Notes: a model not told the origin generated them from the letters alone. A stretch of DNA of 64,000 nucleotides from JAGVSR01 sp963825555 (GCA_963825555.1 CAWGTZ010000004.1:62001-126000), one strand, 5' to 3'. Shown: positions 43,180 to 52,811, numbered from the stretch's first letter. Numbers and translations: made by a program.

Positions 43180-44184
43180 TCAGGAAAGGGCAACGTTGGC
43201 GGCGCTTTCGGGCAATTCCTCGCCGAAGGCCCGTTGGTAGAACTCAGCCACGACCGGGCGTTCCAGCTCATCGCACTTGTTGAGGAACGTCACCCGGAAG
43301 GCGAAGCCGACGTCGCCGAAGATATCGGCGTTTTCTGCCCAGGTGATTACCGTGCGCGGGCTCATGACGGTCGAAAGGTCTCCGTTGATGAAGGCCGAGC
43401 GGGTGAGATCCGCGACGCGCACCATCGAGCCGACCTGCTTGCGCTTGGCTTCGGTTTTGGCGAACGATTTTACCTTGGCGAGGACAATCTTCACCTCGTC
43501 GTCATGCGGCAGGTAATTGAGAGTCGTCACGATCGACCAGCGATCCATCTGCCCCTGATTGATCTGCTGCGTGCCATGATAGAGGCCCGACGTGTCGCCG
43601 AGACCAATCGTGTTCGTCGTCGCGAAGAGGCGGAAGGCGGGATGCGGCTTGATGACCTTCGACTGGTCGAGCAGGGTCAGCTTGCCCGAAACCTCGAGTA
43701 CGCGCTGGATCACGAACATCACGTCGGGGCGGCCGGCATCGTACTCGTCAAATACAAGCGCCGTGTTGGAGCGCAGGCAGTAGGGCAGGATGCCCTCGCG
43801 GAACTCCGTCACCTGCTTGCCGTCTTTGAGAACGATGGCGTCCTTGCCGACGAGATCGATGCGGCTCACGTGGCTGTCGAGGTTAACGCGTATGCAGGGC
43901 CAGTTGAGCCTTGCTGCTACCTGCTCGATGTGGGTCGACTTGCCCGTGCCGTGATAGCCCTGCACCATGACGCGGCGGTTATGTTTGAAGCCGGCGAGGA
44001 TGGCGAGCGTCACGTCGCGATTGAATTGGTAGTCCGGGTCTAGATCCGGAACGTGCTCGTCCGGTTTGGAGTAGGCCGGCACTTCCATGTCCGACTCGAT
44101 CCCGAAGACTTGGCGCACCGACAGCTTCATGTCGGGCAGGCCGGCGTTTTCTTTGGTGGCAGCAGAAGTGGTCGGCGCGCGCAT
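43180..44184 (-). CDS. cobS: Cobaltochelatase subunit CobS (AAA+ ATPase)
   Basis: AAA+ ATPase of 334 aa that with CobT drives cobalt chelation. Walker A GYHGTGKSTHIEQVAARL, Walker B LVFDEYDAGRPDV, sensor region LFATTNTIGLGDTSGLYHGT and the conserved N-terminus LSVRQVFGIESDMEVPAYS are all present. The ATG at 44184, with aagga seven bases upstream, begins MRAPTT; the frame opening at 44313 has no homology. Order cobS-cobT with 14 bases between is the standard operon. Confidence 0.95.
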   Translation of the reverse strand: MRAPTTSAATKENAGLPDMKLSVRQVFGIESDMEVPAYSKPDEHVPDLDPDYQFNRDVTLAILAGFKHNRRVMVQGYHGTGKSTHIEQVAARLNWPCIRVNLDSHVSRIDLVGKDAIVLKDGKQVTEFREGILPYCLRSNTALVFDEYDAGRPDVMFVIQRVLEVSGKLTLLDQSKVIKPHPAFRLFATTNTIGLGDTSGLYHGTQQINQGQMDRWSIVTTLNYLPHDDEVKIVLAKVKSFAKTEAKRKQVGSMVRVADLTRSAFINGDLSTVMSPRTVITWAENADIFGDVGFAFRVTFLNKCDELERPVVAEFYQRAFGEELPESAANVALS

Positions 44185-44327
44185 CGAGTTTCCTTCGTGT
44201 GGTGGGAGAGCAATCGCGCGCGCGGAAGGACGCGGATTGCGGAAATGAGCCGGGGCAGCGGCGCTCTTCTGGTGAGAGCTTTTCGCGGGCAAGCGCCCAC
44301 CCGCATGGGTCAATACGACCGGTGGGT

Positions 44328-44981
44328 CTAAACGAGACCAGCCTGCTTCAAATAATTATAGGCTTGGATGATCTCGCGCAACTTCTCCTCCGAGCGCGTG
44401 TCGCCTCCGTTGGCGTCGGGATGATGGAGCTTTACCAGTTCCTTGAAGCGCGCCTTGATGTCGTCCTTGACGGCCCCCTGTTTCAGTCCGAGCGTATTAA
44501 GAGCCTTGCGCTCCAGCGGCTTTAGCTGGCGGCGGCTTTCGATGGGCGCCGAGCGGGACTGCCGAGCCCGCCAGGCGAAAAAGGCGCTGGCATCGTTCGG
44601 GGGCGGAGCATCCTCCGGGCCAACGGACGCGGCGGCTGTCCGGGAGTCCCCCGAACGTCCCTCGCGCATGCCTGGCGCCCAGGAGTTCGCAGCCATCTTC
44701 CAGGTCGGGCGATGGCCCGTGAGCGCGTCCTTCTGGAAGTTGGCAACCTCGCTGTCGGACATACCGTCGAAATAATTGTATGTGGCGTTGTATTCGCGGA
44801 CGTGGTCGACGCAGAAGTTGAAGTACTCGCCGTCGCGGCCGCGTCCTTTGGGCGCACGATGCGTCGCGGGCTGGTCGCAGCCCTTGCGCTGGCAACGCGG
44901 TCCCCCGGCACGCTGCTCCTCCTGGCGGGCACGCTTGGTCCCCACCCGGATGGAATCGAAATATTTCGAGTTGAGCTTCAT
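44328..44981 (-). CDS. DnaJ-domain protein
   Basis: J-domain protein of 217 aa. Residues 1-110 form a distinct N-terminal domain: KYFDSIRV, two Cys pairs in GPRCQRKGCDQPATHRAP and FNFCVDHVREYNATYNYF, perhaps a zinc-binding fold. The C-terminal 70 residues are a J domain (ALNTLGLKQGAVKDDIKARF then ELVKLHHPDANGGD), with the diagnostic HPD at HHPDAN that stimulates Hsp70. The ATG at 44981 is chosen. It lies upstream of cobS in the same direction, with bolA divergent, an arrangement typical of Rhizobiales. Confidence 0.9.
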   Translation of the reverse strand: MKLNSKYFDSIRVGTKRARQEEQRAGGPRCQRKGCDQPATHRAPKGRGRDGEYFNFCVDHVREYNATYNYFDGMSDSEVANFQKDALTGHRPTWKMAANSWAPGMREGRSGDSRTAAASVGPEDAPPPNDASAFFAWRARQSRSAPIESRRQLKPLERKALNTLGLKQGAVKDDIKARFKELVKLHHPDANGGDTRSEEKLREIIQAYNYLKQAGLV

Positions 44982-45114
44982 GGTCGCGAGTATGATCAAG
45001 TCATCGGGCCGTAACAAGCCGGACACCATAGCACACGGCCTCGTGTTGCGTCGCGGCCATAGACGGCTTCGGCCACTTTTTTTGAACCCAAAAGTTGGGG
45101 AGTGAGACGATCGA

Positions 45115-45387
45115 ATGACGATGCAAGAGCGCATACGCGAGAAGCTGTTGATTGGACTGGAACCGGTCCGGCTCGACGTGGTCAACGAAAGCGAACTGCA
45201 CGCGGGTCACCGGTCCTCGCCCGGTACGGGCGAAAGCCATTTTCGCGTACTCGTCGTTTCGCCGAAATTTAAAGGTCAGTCTCGTGTGGCGCGGCACCGG
45301 ATGGTCAATGACCTTATCGCCGAGGAGTTGCGTGGTGGCGTGCATGCGTTGGCGCTCTCGACTTACGCGCCGGACGAGTCCTATTGA
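45115..45387 (+). CDS. bolA: BolA family protein
   Basis: BolA-like protein of 90 aa, a small alpha/beta fold that partners monothiol glutaredoxins in iron-sulfur handling. The signature HFRVLVVSPKFKGQSRVARH, then MVNDLIAEELRGGVHALALST matches BolA. It is divergent from the J-domain gene and monocistronic or leading into the esterase-like gene. Confidence 0.92.
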   Translation: MTMQERIREKLLIGLEPVRLDVVNESELHAGHRSSPGTGESHFRVLVVSPKFKGQSRVARHRMVNDLIAEELRGGVHALALSTYAPDESY

Positions 45388-45474
45388 AAAATCAGAAAGG
45401 GTCTGCGCTGGTGCGGGTTCGGGAACTGACGCGTGCGGCATCTGCTCCCGGTGTTTCGATGGTTGTTTGACGGC

Positions 45475-46557
45475 ATGCATCTGATCTTTCCAGTCCCTCT
45501 GACACTGCCGGGCCCCCGTATGCTGGCGGCATTGGGCTTCACTGCTCTCATCATCTTGAGCAGCGGTCTTGCTCTGGCCGCAGTGAAGCCGTCGCCAAGG
45601 AGCCTCAAGGCATCCCCTATCCCCATTGATGCACGCCCGATTTCATCTTTTGACCGGGCGACTCCGTCCAAGATGCGTTTTGGCCGGCTCGTCTGGCGCG
45701 GGGGGCTCGTCCTCACCTCTACGTCGCCTCATTTCGGCGGTTGGTCGGCCATCGAGATGAGTCCGGACGGGCGCGCATTTTTGGCGGTCTCCGATGCGGG
45801 GACTTGGCTCAGGGGGCGGCTCACCTACGCGGGCGTGGCGCCGCGAGGCGTTGATGGGGCCGTAATCGGTCCCATCAAGGCGAAAAACGGCAACCCCCTT
45901 GCCCGCTCCCGTGACCGTGATGCGGAAGGTCTCGCCCTAGTGCGCGGGAGCATCGAAAGTGGTGAGGTCTATGTTTCCTTCGAGGGGAATCATCGTGTGG
46001 GACGATTTCCCTTGACGCGCGAGGGTCTCGGCACGCCGACGGGCTATCTGGCCAACCCAAAGGATCTGAAGCGCAGCCGGCGTGACGGAATGGAGTCTCT
46101 CGCCACGATCGATGGCGGTCGTTTCAAAGGTGCGCTGGTGGCCTTCGCCGAAGAGGCGGACGAAGGCACGGGATATCACAGAGGCTGGATCTGGGTGCGT
46201 GGCGAAGCGCGTCAGCTGAACGTCGTCTCGCGCGACGGTTTCGCTTTGACTGCCGCCGCGTCGTTGGAGGATGGCAGCCTGCTGCTGCTTGAGCGGCGGT
46301 TTCGTATCCTGGAAGGTGTGCGTATGCGGATGCGGTTGATCCAGGCAGACAAGATCGAGCCGGGCGCCGTACTTGACGGGGAAACGCTGATCCAGGCCGA
46401 TCTTGGTCAGGAGATCGACAACATGGAGGGCCTGGGCGTGCATACGGAGTCCGACGGGACGACGGTTTTGACGATCCTTTCCGACGACAACTTCAATCCG
46501 GTCTTGCAGCGCACATTGCTCTTGCAGTTCTCGCTTGAGCGCCCGCTGGTAAAATAG
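45475..46557 (+). CDS. Secreted esterase-like phytase-family protein
   Basis: Exported beta-propeller protein of the 'esterase-like activity of phytase' family (PF13449). An N-terminal signal peptide (LAALGFTALIILSSGLALA) precedes the domain, with typical strands FGGWSAIEMSPDGRAFLAVSDAG, SRDRDAEGLALV, EVYVSFEGNHRVGRF, DGMESLATIDGG and IDNMEGLGVHTESDGTTVL. Starts at 45433 (GTG), 45475 and 45520 (ATG) are all in frame without a good ribosome site; 45475 is a compromise. Substrate unknown. A hairpin shared with rpmB follows. Confidence 0.8.
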   Translation: MHLIFPVPLTLPGPRMLAALGFTALIILSSGLALAAVKPSPRSLKASPIPIDARPISSFDRATPSKMRFGRLVWRGGLVLTSTSPHFGGWSAIEMSPDGRAFLAVSDAGTWLRGRLTYAGVAPRGVDGAVIGPIKAKNGNPLARSRDRDAEGLALVRGSIESGEVYVSFEGNHRVGRFPLTREGLGTPTGYLANPKDLKRSRRDGMESLATIDGGRFKGALVAFAEEADEGTGYHRGWIWVRGEARQLNVVSRDGFALTAAASLEDGSLLLLERRFRILEGVRMRMRLIQADKIEPGAVLDGETLIQADLGQEIDNMEGLGVHTESDGTTVLTILSDDNFNPVLQRTLLLQFSLERPLVK

Positions 46558-46590
46558 AAGAAGCGCAGACCGGTCTGCGGTCCGCGCTTC
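46558..46590. terminator. Hairpin between the esterase-like gene and rpmB
   Basis: Inverted repeat with 7-bp outer arms (GAAGCGC and GCGCTTC) and an inner palindrome lies between two converging genes. T runs on either side are weak, so it is a plausible shared terminator rather than a strong one. Confidence 0.55.
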
Positions 46591-46623
46591 AATTAGGCTG
46601 CAAGCGACGGCTTGCCGAAACGA

Positions 46624-46917
46624 TCAGGCTGCGTTGGCGGCCTTCGATTTCACGATGTCGCGCTTCAGCTTCTGGCACTGGGGCGATAGCTGCTCCGTCT
46701 TGGCCTTGAGCAGGAAGGCATCGAGCCCGCCGTTGTGCTCAACCGAACGCAGCGCGTGGGCGCTGACACGCAGCCTGACCGACCGCTCGAGCGCCTCACT
46801 GATCAACGTGACGTTGACGAGGTTCGGCCGGAAGGTCCGCTTGGTCTTGTTTTCTGCATGGCTTCTGAGCTGGCCGCTCATCGGCAGTTTGCCAGTCAGT
46901 TCGCAACGCCGGGTCAT
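46624..46917 (-). CDS. rpmB: 50S ribosomal protein L28
   Basis: Ribosomal protein L28 of 97 aa, part of the large subunit. The N-terminal MTRRCELTGKLPMSGQ, then SHAENKTKRTFRPNLVNVTL, LRVSAHALRSVEHNGGLDAF and a basic tail match L28. The ATG at 46917 matches the usual start and has ggag upstream; the alternative 46926 (MRP) sits directly on that site. It is alone on the minus strand, with its own promoter and a leader hairpin (listed separately). Confidence 0.95.
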   Translation of the reverse strand: MTRRCELTGKLPMSGQLRSHAENKTKRTFRPNLVNVTLISEALERSVRLRVSAHALRSVEHNGGLDAFLLKAKTEQLSPQCQKLKRDIVKSKAANAA

Positions 46918-46993
46918 GGGTCGCATCTCCTCGATCTCGCGCTCTATACCCCCGGTGCGAAGGTCGCGCGGGCCCGTTCAGCGGGCGATGTTC

Positions 46994-47030
46994 CAAAAAA
47001 GCGCGACCCCGCCGGAGCGTCCCGGCGGGG
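46994..47030 (-). terminator. Terminator-like hairpin in the rpmB leader
   Basis: Read on the minus strand: a 9-bp GC stem (47030-47022 with 47015-47007) with a 6-base loop, six bases, then a run of six T. It lies about 77 bases before the rpmB start and only a few bases after the inferred transcription start. It may be an attenuator or a 5' stabilising hairpin. Confidence 0.65.
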
Positions 47031-47040
47031 CGATGGCAGT

Positions 47041-47069
47041 CGTATACTTATCCGCCCGTGGAGCGTCAA
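47041..47069 (-). promoter_or_regulatory. Sigma-70-type promoter of rpmB
   Basis: Minus-strand -35 TTGACG (47069-47064), 17-base spacing and -10 TATACG (47046-47041), close to the housekeeping consensus. The inferred start is near 47034, giving a leader of roughly 117 bases before rpmB. Confidence 0.65.
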
Positions 47070-47239
47070 GCCTCGCGCCGCGCGCGCCGCTCATTTCCAA
47101 CTGTCCCGCAATCGCGCGGCCCTAAGGGAAGTCTTTACGTTTTTCCCCCACCTTGGAGCGTGGAGCCGGATCTGGGCTCCTGCGTTCTTTAACCAAAACG
47201 TCGCGTTCGGGTCGCGGTGTTGAGTAAGTGTGGTGTTCC

Positions 47240-48112
47240 ATGTCGAGTTTGTTGCGTTGCAGCCGGTTGGCACGCGTTCTGGGGCTTGCGGCCCTGGCCG
47301 TCGCAGTGGCCGATCTTCCGCTACGGTCCCTCCATCAGGCTCTTGCCGATCCCTCCCCGGCTGGTGCACCTGTCGAGATCGGTGCCCATTATTCCATATC
47401 TTTCAATGGGTTCAATATCGGGGATGTGCGCACCGAGCAGCGACTCACCGGCAAATCCTATGTGGCGACCTCAGACGTGGAAATCTCGGCCCTCTTGGGC
47501 GCGATCCACTGGAAAGGGGTGACGCGCGCAACCGGAACACTGGCCGGTAGTCGGATCCAGCCGTCGGGCTTCAACTTTGACTACAATGGCAATTCCCGTT
47601 CGGGCCTCGTGCGCATCGGATTTTCGGACGGGGAGGTCAACCGGTTGACGGCGCTGCCGGAAACTGCCCTTCCATCCGACTACGTCCCCCTCGCACCGGC
47701 CCATTTGAAGTCCGTCATAGATCCTCTGAGCGCCTTGGTCGCGCTGAGCCGGCCTGGCAAGGGCGGACCCTGCGGGCGCAAGCTAGCGCTCTTCGACGGC
47801 AAGCAGCGTTTCGATGTGAAGCTCACGGCCATCCGACGGGAAATAGTTCCCGCCACATCTGGTACGGCTCCAGTCGAGGGGCTCGTGTGTCGGGTGAATT
47901 ACACGCCGATAGGCGGCTACCGTAATAACGACGAAACCCGTTCCATGGCCGAGAGTTCCGGTATCGAAGTGGCGTTCCGTCCCGTGCCGAAGGCCGGACT
48001 GTGGTTGCCTTTTCGGGTTGCGCTGCCGACGATCGCCGGGAGCGTCTGGATCGAGGCCACGCGCTTCGACATCCGCGCGCGGGGCGGAGCCGAAGTTGCA
48101 CTCGTCGACTGA
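47240..48112 (+). CDS. DUF3108 family exported protein, 290 aa
   Basis: Exported protein of DUF3108. The ATG at 47240 (MSSLLRC) starts a hydrophobic signal region (VLGLAALAVAVADLPLRSL) to about residue 36. The mature beta-rich part shows ISFNGFNIGDVRTEQRL, SALLGAIHWKGVTRATG, PSGFNFDYNGNSRSGLVRIG, LSALVALSRPG and the closing LWLPFRVALPTIAGSVWIEA. Family members are envelope proteins of unknown role. A terminator follows at 48154-48185. Confidence 0.85.
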   Translation: MSSLLRCSRLARVLGLAALAVAVADLPLRSLHQALADPSPAGAPVEIGAHYSISFNGFNIGDVRTEQRLTGKSYVATSDVEISALLGAIHWKGVTRATGTLAGSRIQPSGFNFDYNGNSRSGLVRIGFSDGEVNRLTALPETALPSDYVPLAPAHLKSVIDPLSALVALSRPGKGGPCGRKLALFDGKQRFDVKLTAIRREIVPATSGTAPVEGLVCRVNYTPIGGYRNNDETRSMAESSGIEVAFRPVPKAGLWLPFRVALPTIAGSVWIEATRFDIRARGGAEVALVD

Positions 48113-48153
48113 ACTGGTTCCAAGCGAACCTGGATAAAATCATAGGCCGAACA

Positions 48154-48185
48154 ATGGGCGGACCCCGAAGGTTCGCCCATTTTTG
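48154..48185 (+). terminator. Rho-independent terminator after the DUF3108 gene
   Basis: An 11-bp stem (48154-48164 with 48170-48180, one G-T pair), a 5-base loop and a run of T. Confidence 0.85.
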
Positions 48186-48337
48186 TCATCGGACGGCCTG
48201 TTCCCGCCATTCGATCACGCTCACATTTGTGCGCAAGTGCCTTCGCCGTACCCACTGCAAGAAAGCCTTGATCTCACCCCCATGCGATGCAATGCCAGGA
48301 TCGCCTCGCAACGAGGCGTTTATCCTAGAGGGCCAGG

Positions 48338-51300
48338 ATGGTCAGCGACCTCGAATCCCGCATCCGTAATGTCACCGCGGTGCTCGGACCCACGAATACG
48401 GGCAAGACCCATCTCGCCATCGAGCGCATGCTCGGACACGAGAGCGGCATGATCGGCCTGCCGTTGCGCCTTCTGGCGCGCGAGGTTTACGACAAGATTG
48501 CCGCTCGCGTGGGTGCGGAAAAGGTGGCGTTGGTCACCGGTGAAGAGAAAATCAAGCCGGAGCGCGCGCGTTATTGGGTGGCCACAGTCGAGGCCATGCC
48601 GCGCGAGATCGATGTCGACTTTCTGGCAATCGATGAGGTTCAGCTCGCAAATGATCCCGAACGCGGCCATGTGTTCACTGATCGGCTGCTGCACGCGCGC
48701 GGGCGCAGCGAGACCCTGCTTCTGGGTGCCCAAACCATGGCCGGGGCGATCAACGATCTTATCCCCGGCGCCAACTTCATCTCGCGGCCGCGTCTATCGC
48801 GGCTCAGCTATGCAGGCGAGAAGAAGATTACGCGATTGCCGCAGCGCTCGGCGGTTGTCGCTTTCTCTGCAAACGAAGTCTACGCAATCGCCGAGTTGAT
48901 CCGGCGCCAGCGTGGCGGAACGGCCGTCGTACTTGGTGCGCTGTCGCCGCGGACGCGTAACGCCCAGGTGGCGCTTTACCAGTCGGGCGATGTGGACTTT
49001 CTTGTTGCCACTGATGCGATCGGCATGGGGCTCAATCTCGACGTTGACCACGTCGCCTTTTCCTCCGTGCGCAAATTCGACGGGCAGAATTTCCGCAACC
49101 TCACGCCTTCGGAGCTGGCGCAGATCGCCGGCCGCGCGGGGCGGCACATGAACGATGGAACGTTCGGCGTCACGGGTGCCTGCGAGCCGTTCGATCCGGA
49201 TGTCGTCGAGCGCATCGAGACGCATACATTCGACCCCGTGCGCGTACTGCAATGGCGCAACCGCGAACTCGATTTCCGCACGCTTGGTCGACTGCGGGAG
49301 AGCCTCCGTGCGCTCCCGTCTGAGCAGCGTCTCACCCGTGCGCGCATGGCCGATGACGTCATCGCACTCGAAACGGTGTCGGACGACGATGAGGTCGCGC
49401 GCCTTGCCACATCTCCGCAGGCCGTGATGAGGCTGTGGGAGGTCTGCCAGATTCCGGATTACCGCAAGATCTCGAACCAGAACCACGCCGAACTGGTTGC
49501 CACGCTCTACAAGGATCTGATGGGTCCAACGCAGCGCATCTCGGAAGATTGGTTCGCCCGGCAGGTGGCCATTGCAGACCGGACGGATGGAGACATCGAC
49601 ACGCTGGCCACCCGGCTCGCCCATATCCGGACCTGGACGTTTGTCTCCAACCGGTCAGACTGGCTCAAGGATCCCCTTCACTGGCAGGGCCGTACTCGCG
49701 CAATCGAGGACGCCCTCTCGGACGCACTTCATGAGTGCTTGACGCAGCGCTTCGTCGACCGCAGAACCAGCGCTCTCATGAAGGGTATGCGGGACAAGGA
49801 AGAGTTGAGCGCAGAGATCGCAGACGACGGTGCGGTAAACGTCGAACAGCATTTCGTGGGACGCCTTTGCGGCTTCCGGTTCACGCCAGACGCTCAGAGC
49901 GATGGCGTGCACGGGAAGGCGGCCCGCAGCGCTGCGGCACAAGTTCTGGCCGGGGAACTCGCCATGCGGGCCCGGCGCGTGGCCGCCGCTCAGTCCGACG
50001 CTTTCAAGATCGACCGCAAGGGTCAGATTCTTTGGCGCGGTGAGGAAATCGCCAAGCTTGAGGCCGGCGAGGATCCGTTGAAGCCCTCGGTCGTGCTCCT
50101 GGTCGACGAGCATCTGTCCAGTGCGGATCGCGACAAGATTAAGTCGCGGCTCGAATCGTGGCTTGCTGAAACGATCACCGACAAGCTGAAGCCCCTCGTC
50201 GAGCTTTCATCGGCGGAGGATGTGACCGGGCTGGCACGCGGGATCGCCTTTCGCCTCAAGGAGAACCTTGGCGTTTTGAAGCGCGACGTCATCGCCGACG
50301 AGCTGAAGAGCCTTGATCAGACGGCGCGCTCACAACTGCGCAAGTACGGCGTACGGTTCGGAGCTTTCAATATCCATTTCCCCTTGCTTCTCAAGCCCGC
50401 CGCAGCCGAGCTAGACTCTGGCGCTGTGGACTTTGAAGAACGGCACCGCTGCGGGGCTCGATCCAGACCAGATGCCCGAACCGCCCCGCGCGGGGCTGAC
50501 ATCGGCGGCAGCCGATCCCGCTGTCCCCGAAGCGTTCTACCGGGCCTGCGGCTATCATGTGTGCGGACCGCGCGCGATCCGTTACGACATGCTCGAACGT
50601 CTCGCTGATATGATCCGGCCGCTGCTTGCCTGGCGTGCGAACCGCGATCCGGAGGGCAAGCGCCCGAACGGGTCCACAGGCGATGGCGGCTTCACGGCGA
50701 CACCGGAGATGATGTCCATTCTCGGCTGCTCGCCCGACGAACTGGGCAAGGTTCTGAAGGCGCTGGGCTTTAGGCTGGAGCGCCGTTCGATCAAGCAGGA
50801 AGCAACGTCTGTGGTCGAGGCGGAGACCACGCCGGCGCCACCCGAGGCCTCAGAACAGGTATCTGCGGCTCCCGCTGAAGCTTCTGATGTGCCCGTGCCC
50901 CAGGAAGCATCTGCAACGGAGTCCGAGGCCCCCGCATTGGCTGGAGCAGCAGGCGACGTGCAGTACGAGGAGATCTGGCGGCCGCGCCGCCATCACCGCG
51001 GTGAAGGCCAGGAACAGGGTCACGGCCGCACCGAGCAGCGGCGGCGTCATCGCCACGCCCATGCCCGCAGCAAGGGCGGCGCTACGGATGCTTCGACGGC
51101 GGGGCATGCCGTCGCCGGGTCATCCGGCGAGGCCGGCGCGAACGAGGCTGCTCTCACCAAAGCTAAAGAAGGCAGCGGCGGGGACGCCGAAGGCAAGCGC
51201 GGCCATCGCGAGTGGCAGGGTAAGGGCCGGAGAGGCCGGGGTCGATCCGACCAAGGCCGCAGCGGCTCCGATCGTGACCGGCAGGGCGAGGCGCGACGTT

Positions 51301-51467
51301 CCGAGGGGCGCGGTGGGGATCGCCCCCGCAAGGAGGACCGCGGCCAGCCGCGCGCCATTTCAGCTGCGCCGCCGCGCAAGGGTGGTTCGGAGCCCGATTC
51401 TCCCTTCGCGTCGCTGCTTGCCTTACGGTCGGCTCTGGAACAGGCGCAGCGTGACAAGGGTTCCTGA
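48338..51467 (+). pseudogene. SUV3-like superfamily 2 helicase, frameshifted near 50410
   Basis: RNA/DNA helicase of the SUV3/alphaproteobacterial type. The N-terminal part has Walker A GPTNTGKTH (about 17-25), a DExQ-type Walker B AIDEVQ, LLGAQTM, the second-domain DAIGMGLNLDVD and motif VI QIAGRAGRHM. The frame then continues (NIHFPLLLKPAAAEL) and drifts at about 50410 into a non-homologous tail that stops at 50608. The true C-terminus is in another frame from about 50415 to 51467: LWTLKNGTAAGLD, FYRACGYHVCGPRAIRYDMLE, then a long basic tail rich in Arg, Gly, His and Gln. A shift by one inserted or two deleted bases joins both parts into a protein of about 1040 aa, the family's normal size. 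The S4-domain gene overlaps its stop by one base. Degradation or sequence error cannot be told apart here. Confidence 0.85.
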
Positions 51468-51874
51468 TGAGTGAGGAGCCATTACGCGAAGCGGCCAAGA
51501 ACGCCACCCAAAGGCTGGACAAATGGCTTTGGTGCGCGCGCGTGGCCAAGACCCGCACCCAGGCTGCAGCCCTGGTCACAGCCGGCAAGATCCGTGTCAA
51601 TCGCATCAAGACTGACAAGCCCGCCCATGTCGTGCGCATCGGGGATGTTATTACGGCGTCGGTTGGCCCGCGCGTGAGGGTGCTGGCGATAAAGGGGATC
51701 AGCGAGCGGCGCGGGTCGCCTCAGATCGCAAAGGCGCTGTTCGAGGATCTCACGGCGCCGACACAGTTGGAGTCCGCGAGTCCTATGGTTCCGTCCGGCC
51801 GGCGGGTGGCGGGGACTGGACGCCCGACAAAGCGGGACCGCCGGCTCATCGACCGTCTGAAGGGGGATCATTAG
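51467..51874 (+). CDS. S4-domain RNA-binding protein (HslR/Hsp15-like)
   Basis: Heat-shock-type ribosome-associated protein of 135 aa. An S4 RNA-binding domain spans about 15-75: QRLDKWLWCARVAKTRTQAA, then LVTAGKIRVNRIKTDKPAH and RIGDVITASVG, as in HslR, which recycles stalled 50S subunits. The tail is basic. It starts in the last bases of the helicase reading frame (coupled), an order common in alphaproteobacteria, and leads to fdxA. Confidence 0.9.
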   Translation: MSEEPLREAAKNATQRLDKWLWCARVAKTRTQAAALVTAGKIRVNRIKTDKPAHVVRIGDVITASVGPRVRVLAIKGISERRGSPQIAKALFEDLTAPTQLESASPMVPSGRRVAGTGRPTKRDRRLIDRLKGDH

Positions 51875-52011
51875 TAATGGCAGACGCTTTTCAAGGTTTG
51901 GCCCTCGCCCCCACCTTTTTTCGCATTGTGCCGCCGACGCGACGCCGTTAATAGACCCTTCTCTGAGCACGGCTTGCGCGGCCGCGTCGAGGCGGAATTT
52001 GGACAGAACGC

Positions 52012-52350
52012 ATGACTTACGTCGTCAATGACAAGTGCATTAAGTGCAAATACACCGATTGCGTCGAGGTGTGCCCGGTCGACTGTTTCTATGAAGGCGA
52101 GAATATGCTCGTCATTCATCCCGATGAGTGCATCGATTGCGGAGTGTGTGAACCGGAGTGTCCGGTCGACGCGATCAAGCCTGATACAGAACCGGGTCTG
52201 GAGAAATGGCTCGAACTCAATCGTGAGTATTCTGACAAGTGGCCAAACCTTACGGCGAAAAAGGCGGCCATGGCCGACGCCGATACAATGAAGGACGAGG
52301 CAGGGAAGTTCGAGAAGTACTTTTCCCCCAATCCTGGCGAAGGCGATTAA
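52012..52350 (+). CDS. fdxA: Seven-iron ferredoxin FdxA
   Basis: Ferredoxin of 112 aa with one 3Fe-4S and one 4Fe-4S cluster. The cluster motifs are CIKCKYTDCVEVCPVDC (N-terminal set, C-I-K-C-x4-C pattern) and CIDCGVCEPECPVDAI, followed by the C-terminal extension typical of FdxA (KWLELNREYSDKWPNL). Such proteins transfer electrons at low potential. The gene follows hslR and precedes carD by a 461-base structured gap. Confidence 0.95.
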   Translation: MTYVVNDKCIKCKYTDCVEVCPVDCFYEGENMLVIHPDECIDCGVCEPECPVDAIKPDTEPGLEKWLELNREYSDKWPNLTAKKAAMADADTMKDEAGKFEKYFSPNPGEGD

Positions 52351-52811
52351 GTTCCCTCGCCCGTGGAGCAGGATATTATAGCTGACGCCCTCCGGCGCTT
52401 ATGAACAGTGTTCGGATTGAGCCGCGTGTCGTGCACCTGTTAAGGTGGCTGAAAGCGCCGCGCTGCGGCACACTTCATTTTCTGTGAAGATTGTGATATG
52501 GTTCCCTCTAGGTGAGCCTTTTGAGGAACCTATTAAGAACAAATGTGGGGAAAAAGACCCACAGTTCCTCTCACCTGAGGTAGACGCGCTTCGAAGCTCG
52601 CGCCGCGGTTGTAGCGGTTCGTACGAGCTTGGCATCGCAAGGAAAGGGATGAAGGCGCGTCCAAGACGCCCAAAGATGCAAATCTGAACGGTTGGGGACC
52701 CCTGGCCGTGAGTGTTGTCCTGCGGCCCGCAGGCGACGGCCCCCTCCGGGCTCAGACGAGGGCGACGACTATGACCTGTTCGAAGTAATTCTTGAGAGTG
52801 AGACGACGCGC
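52351..52811. other. Intergenic region fdxA-carD with three stem-loops
   Basis: A 461-base gap without a coding frame. It contains three hairpins within about 130 bases: 52500-52530 (GGTTCC arms with one bulge), 52544-52563 (TGTGGG/CCCACA) and a nested one at 52594-52630 (AAGCTCG/CGAGCTT around an inner CCGC/GCGG stem). No T run follows. It may be a structured leader of carD or a non-coding RNA, treated as a finding below. Confidence 0.5.

Larger units (their letters stand above)
46918..47239. other. Divergent intergenic region between rpmB and the DUF3108 gene
   Basis: Holds the rpmB leader (46918 to about 47034) with a GC-rich hairpin and T run, a sigma-70-like promoter for rpmB at 47041-47069, and the upstream region of the rightward DUF3108 gene. 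No RNA gene is identified, though the hairpin with T run could end a very short transcript. Confidence 0.6.
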
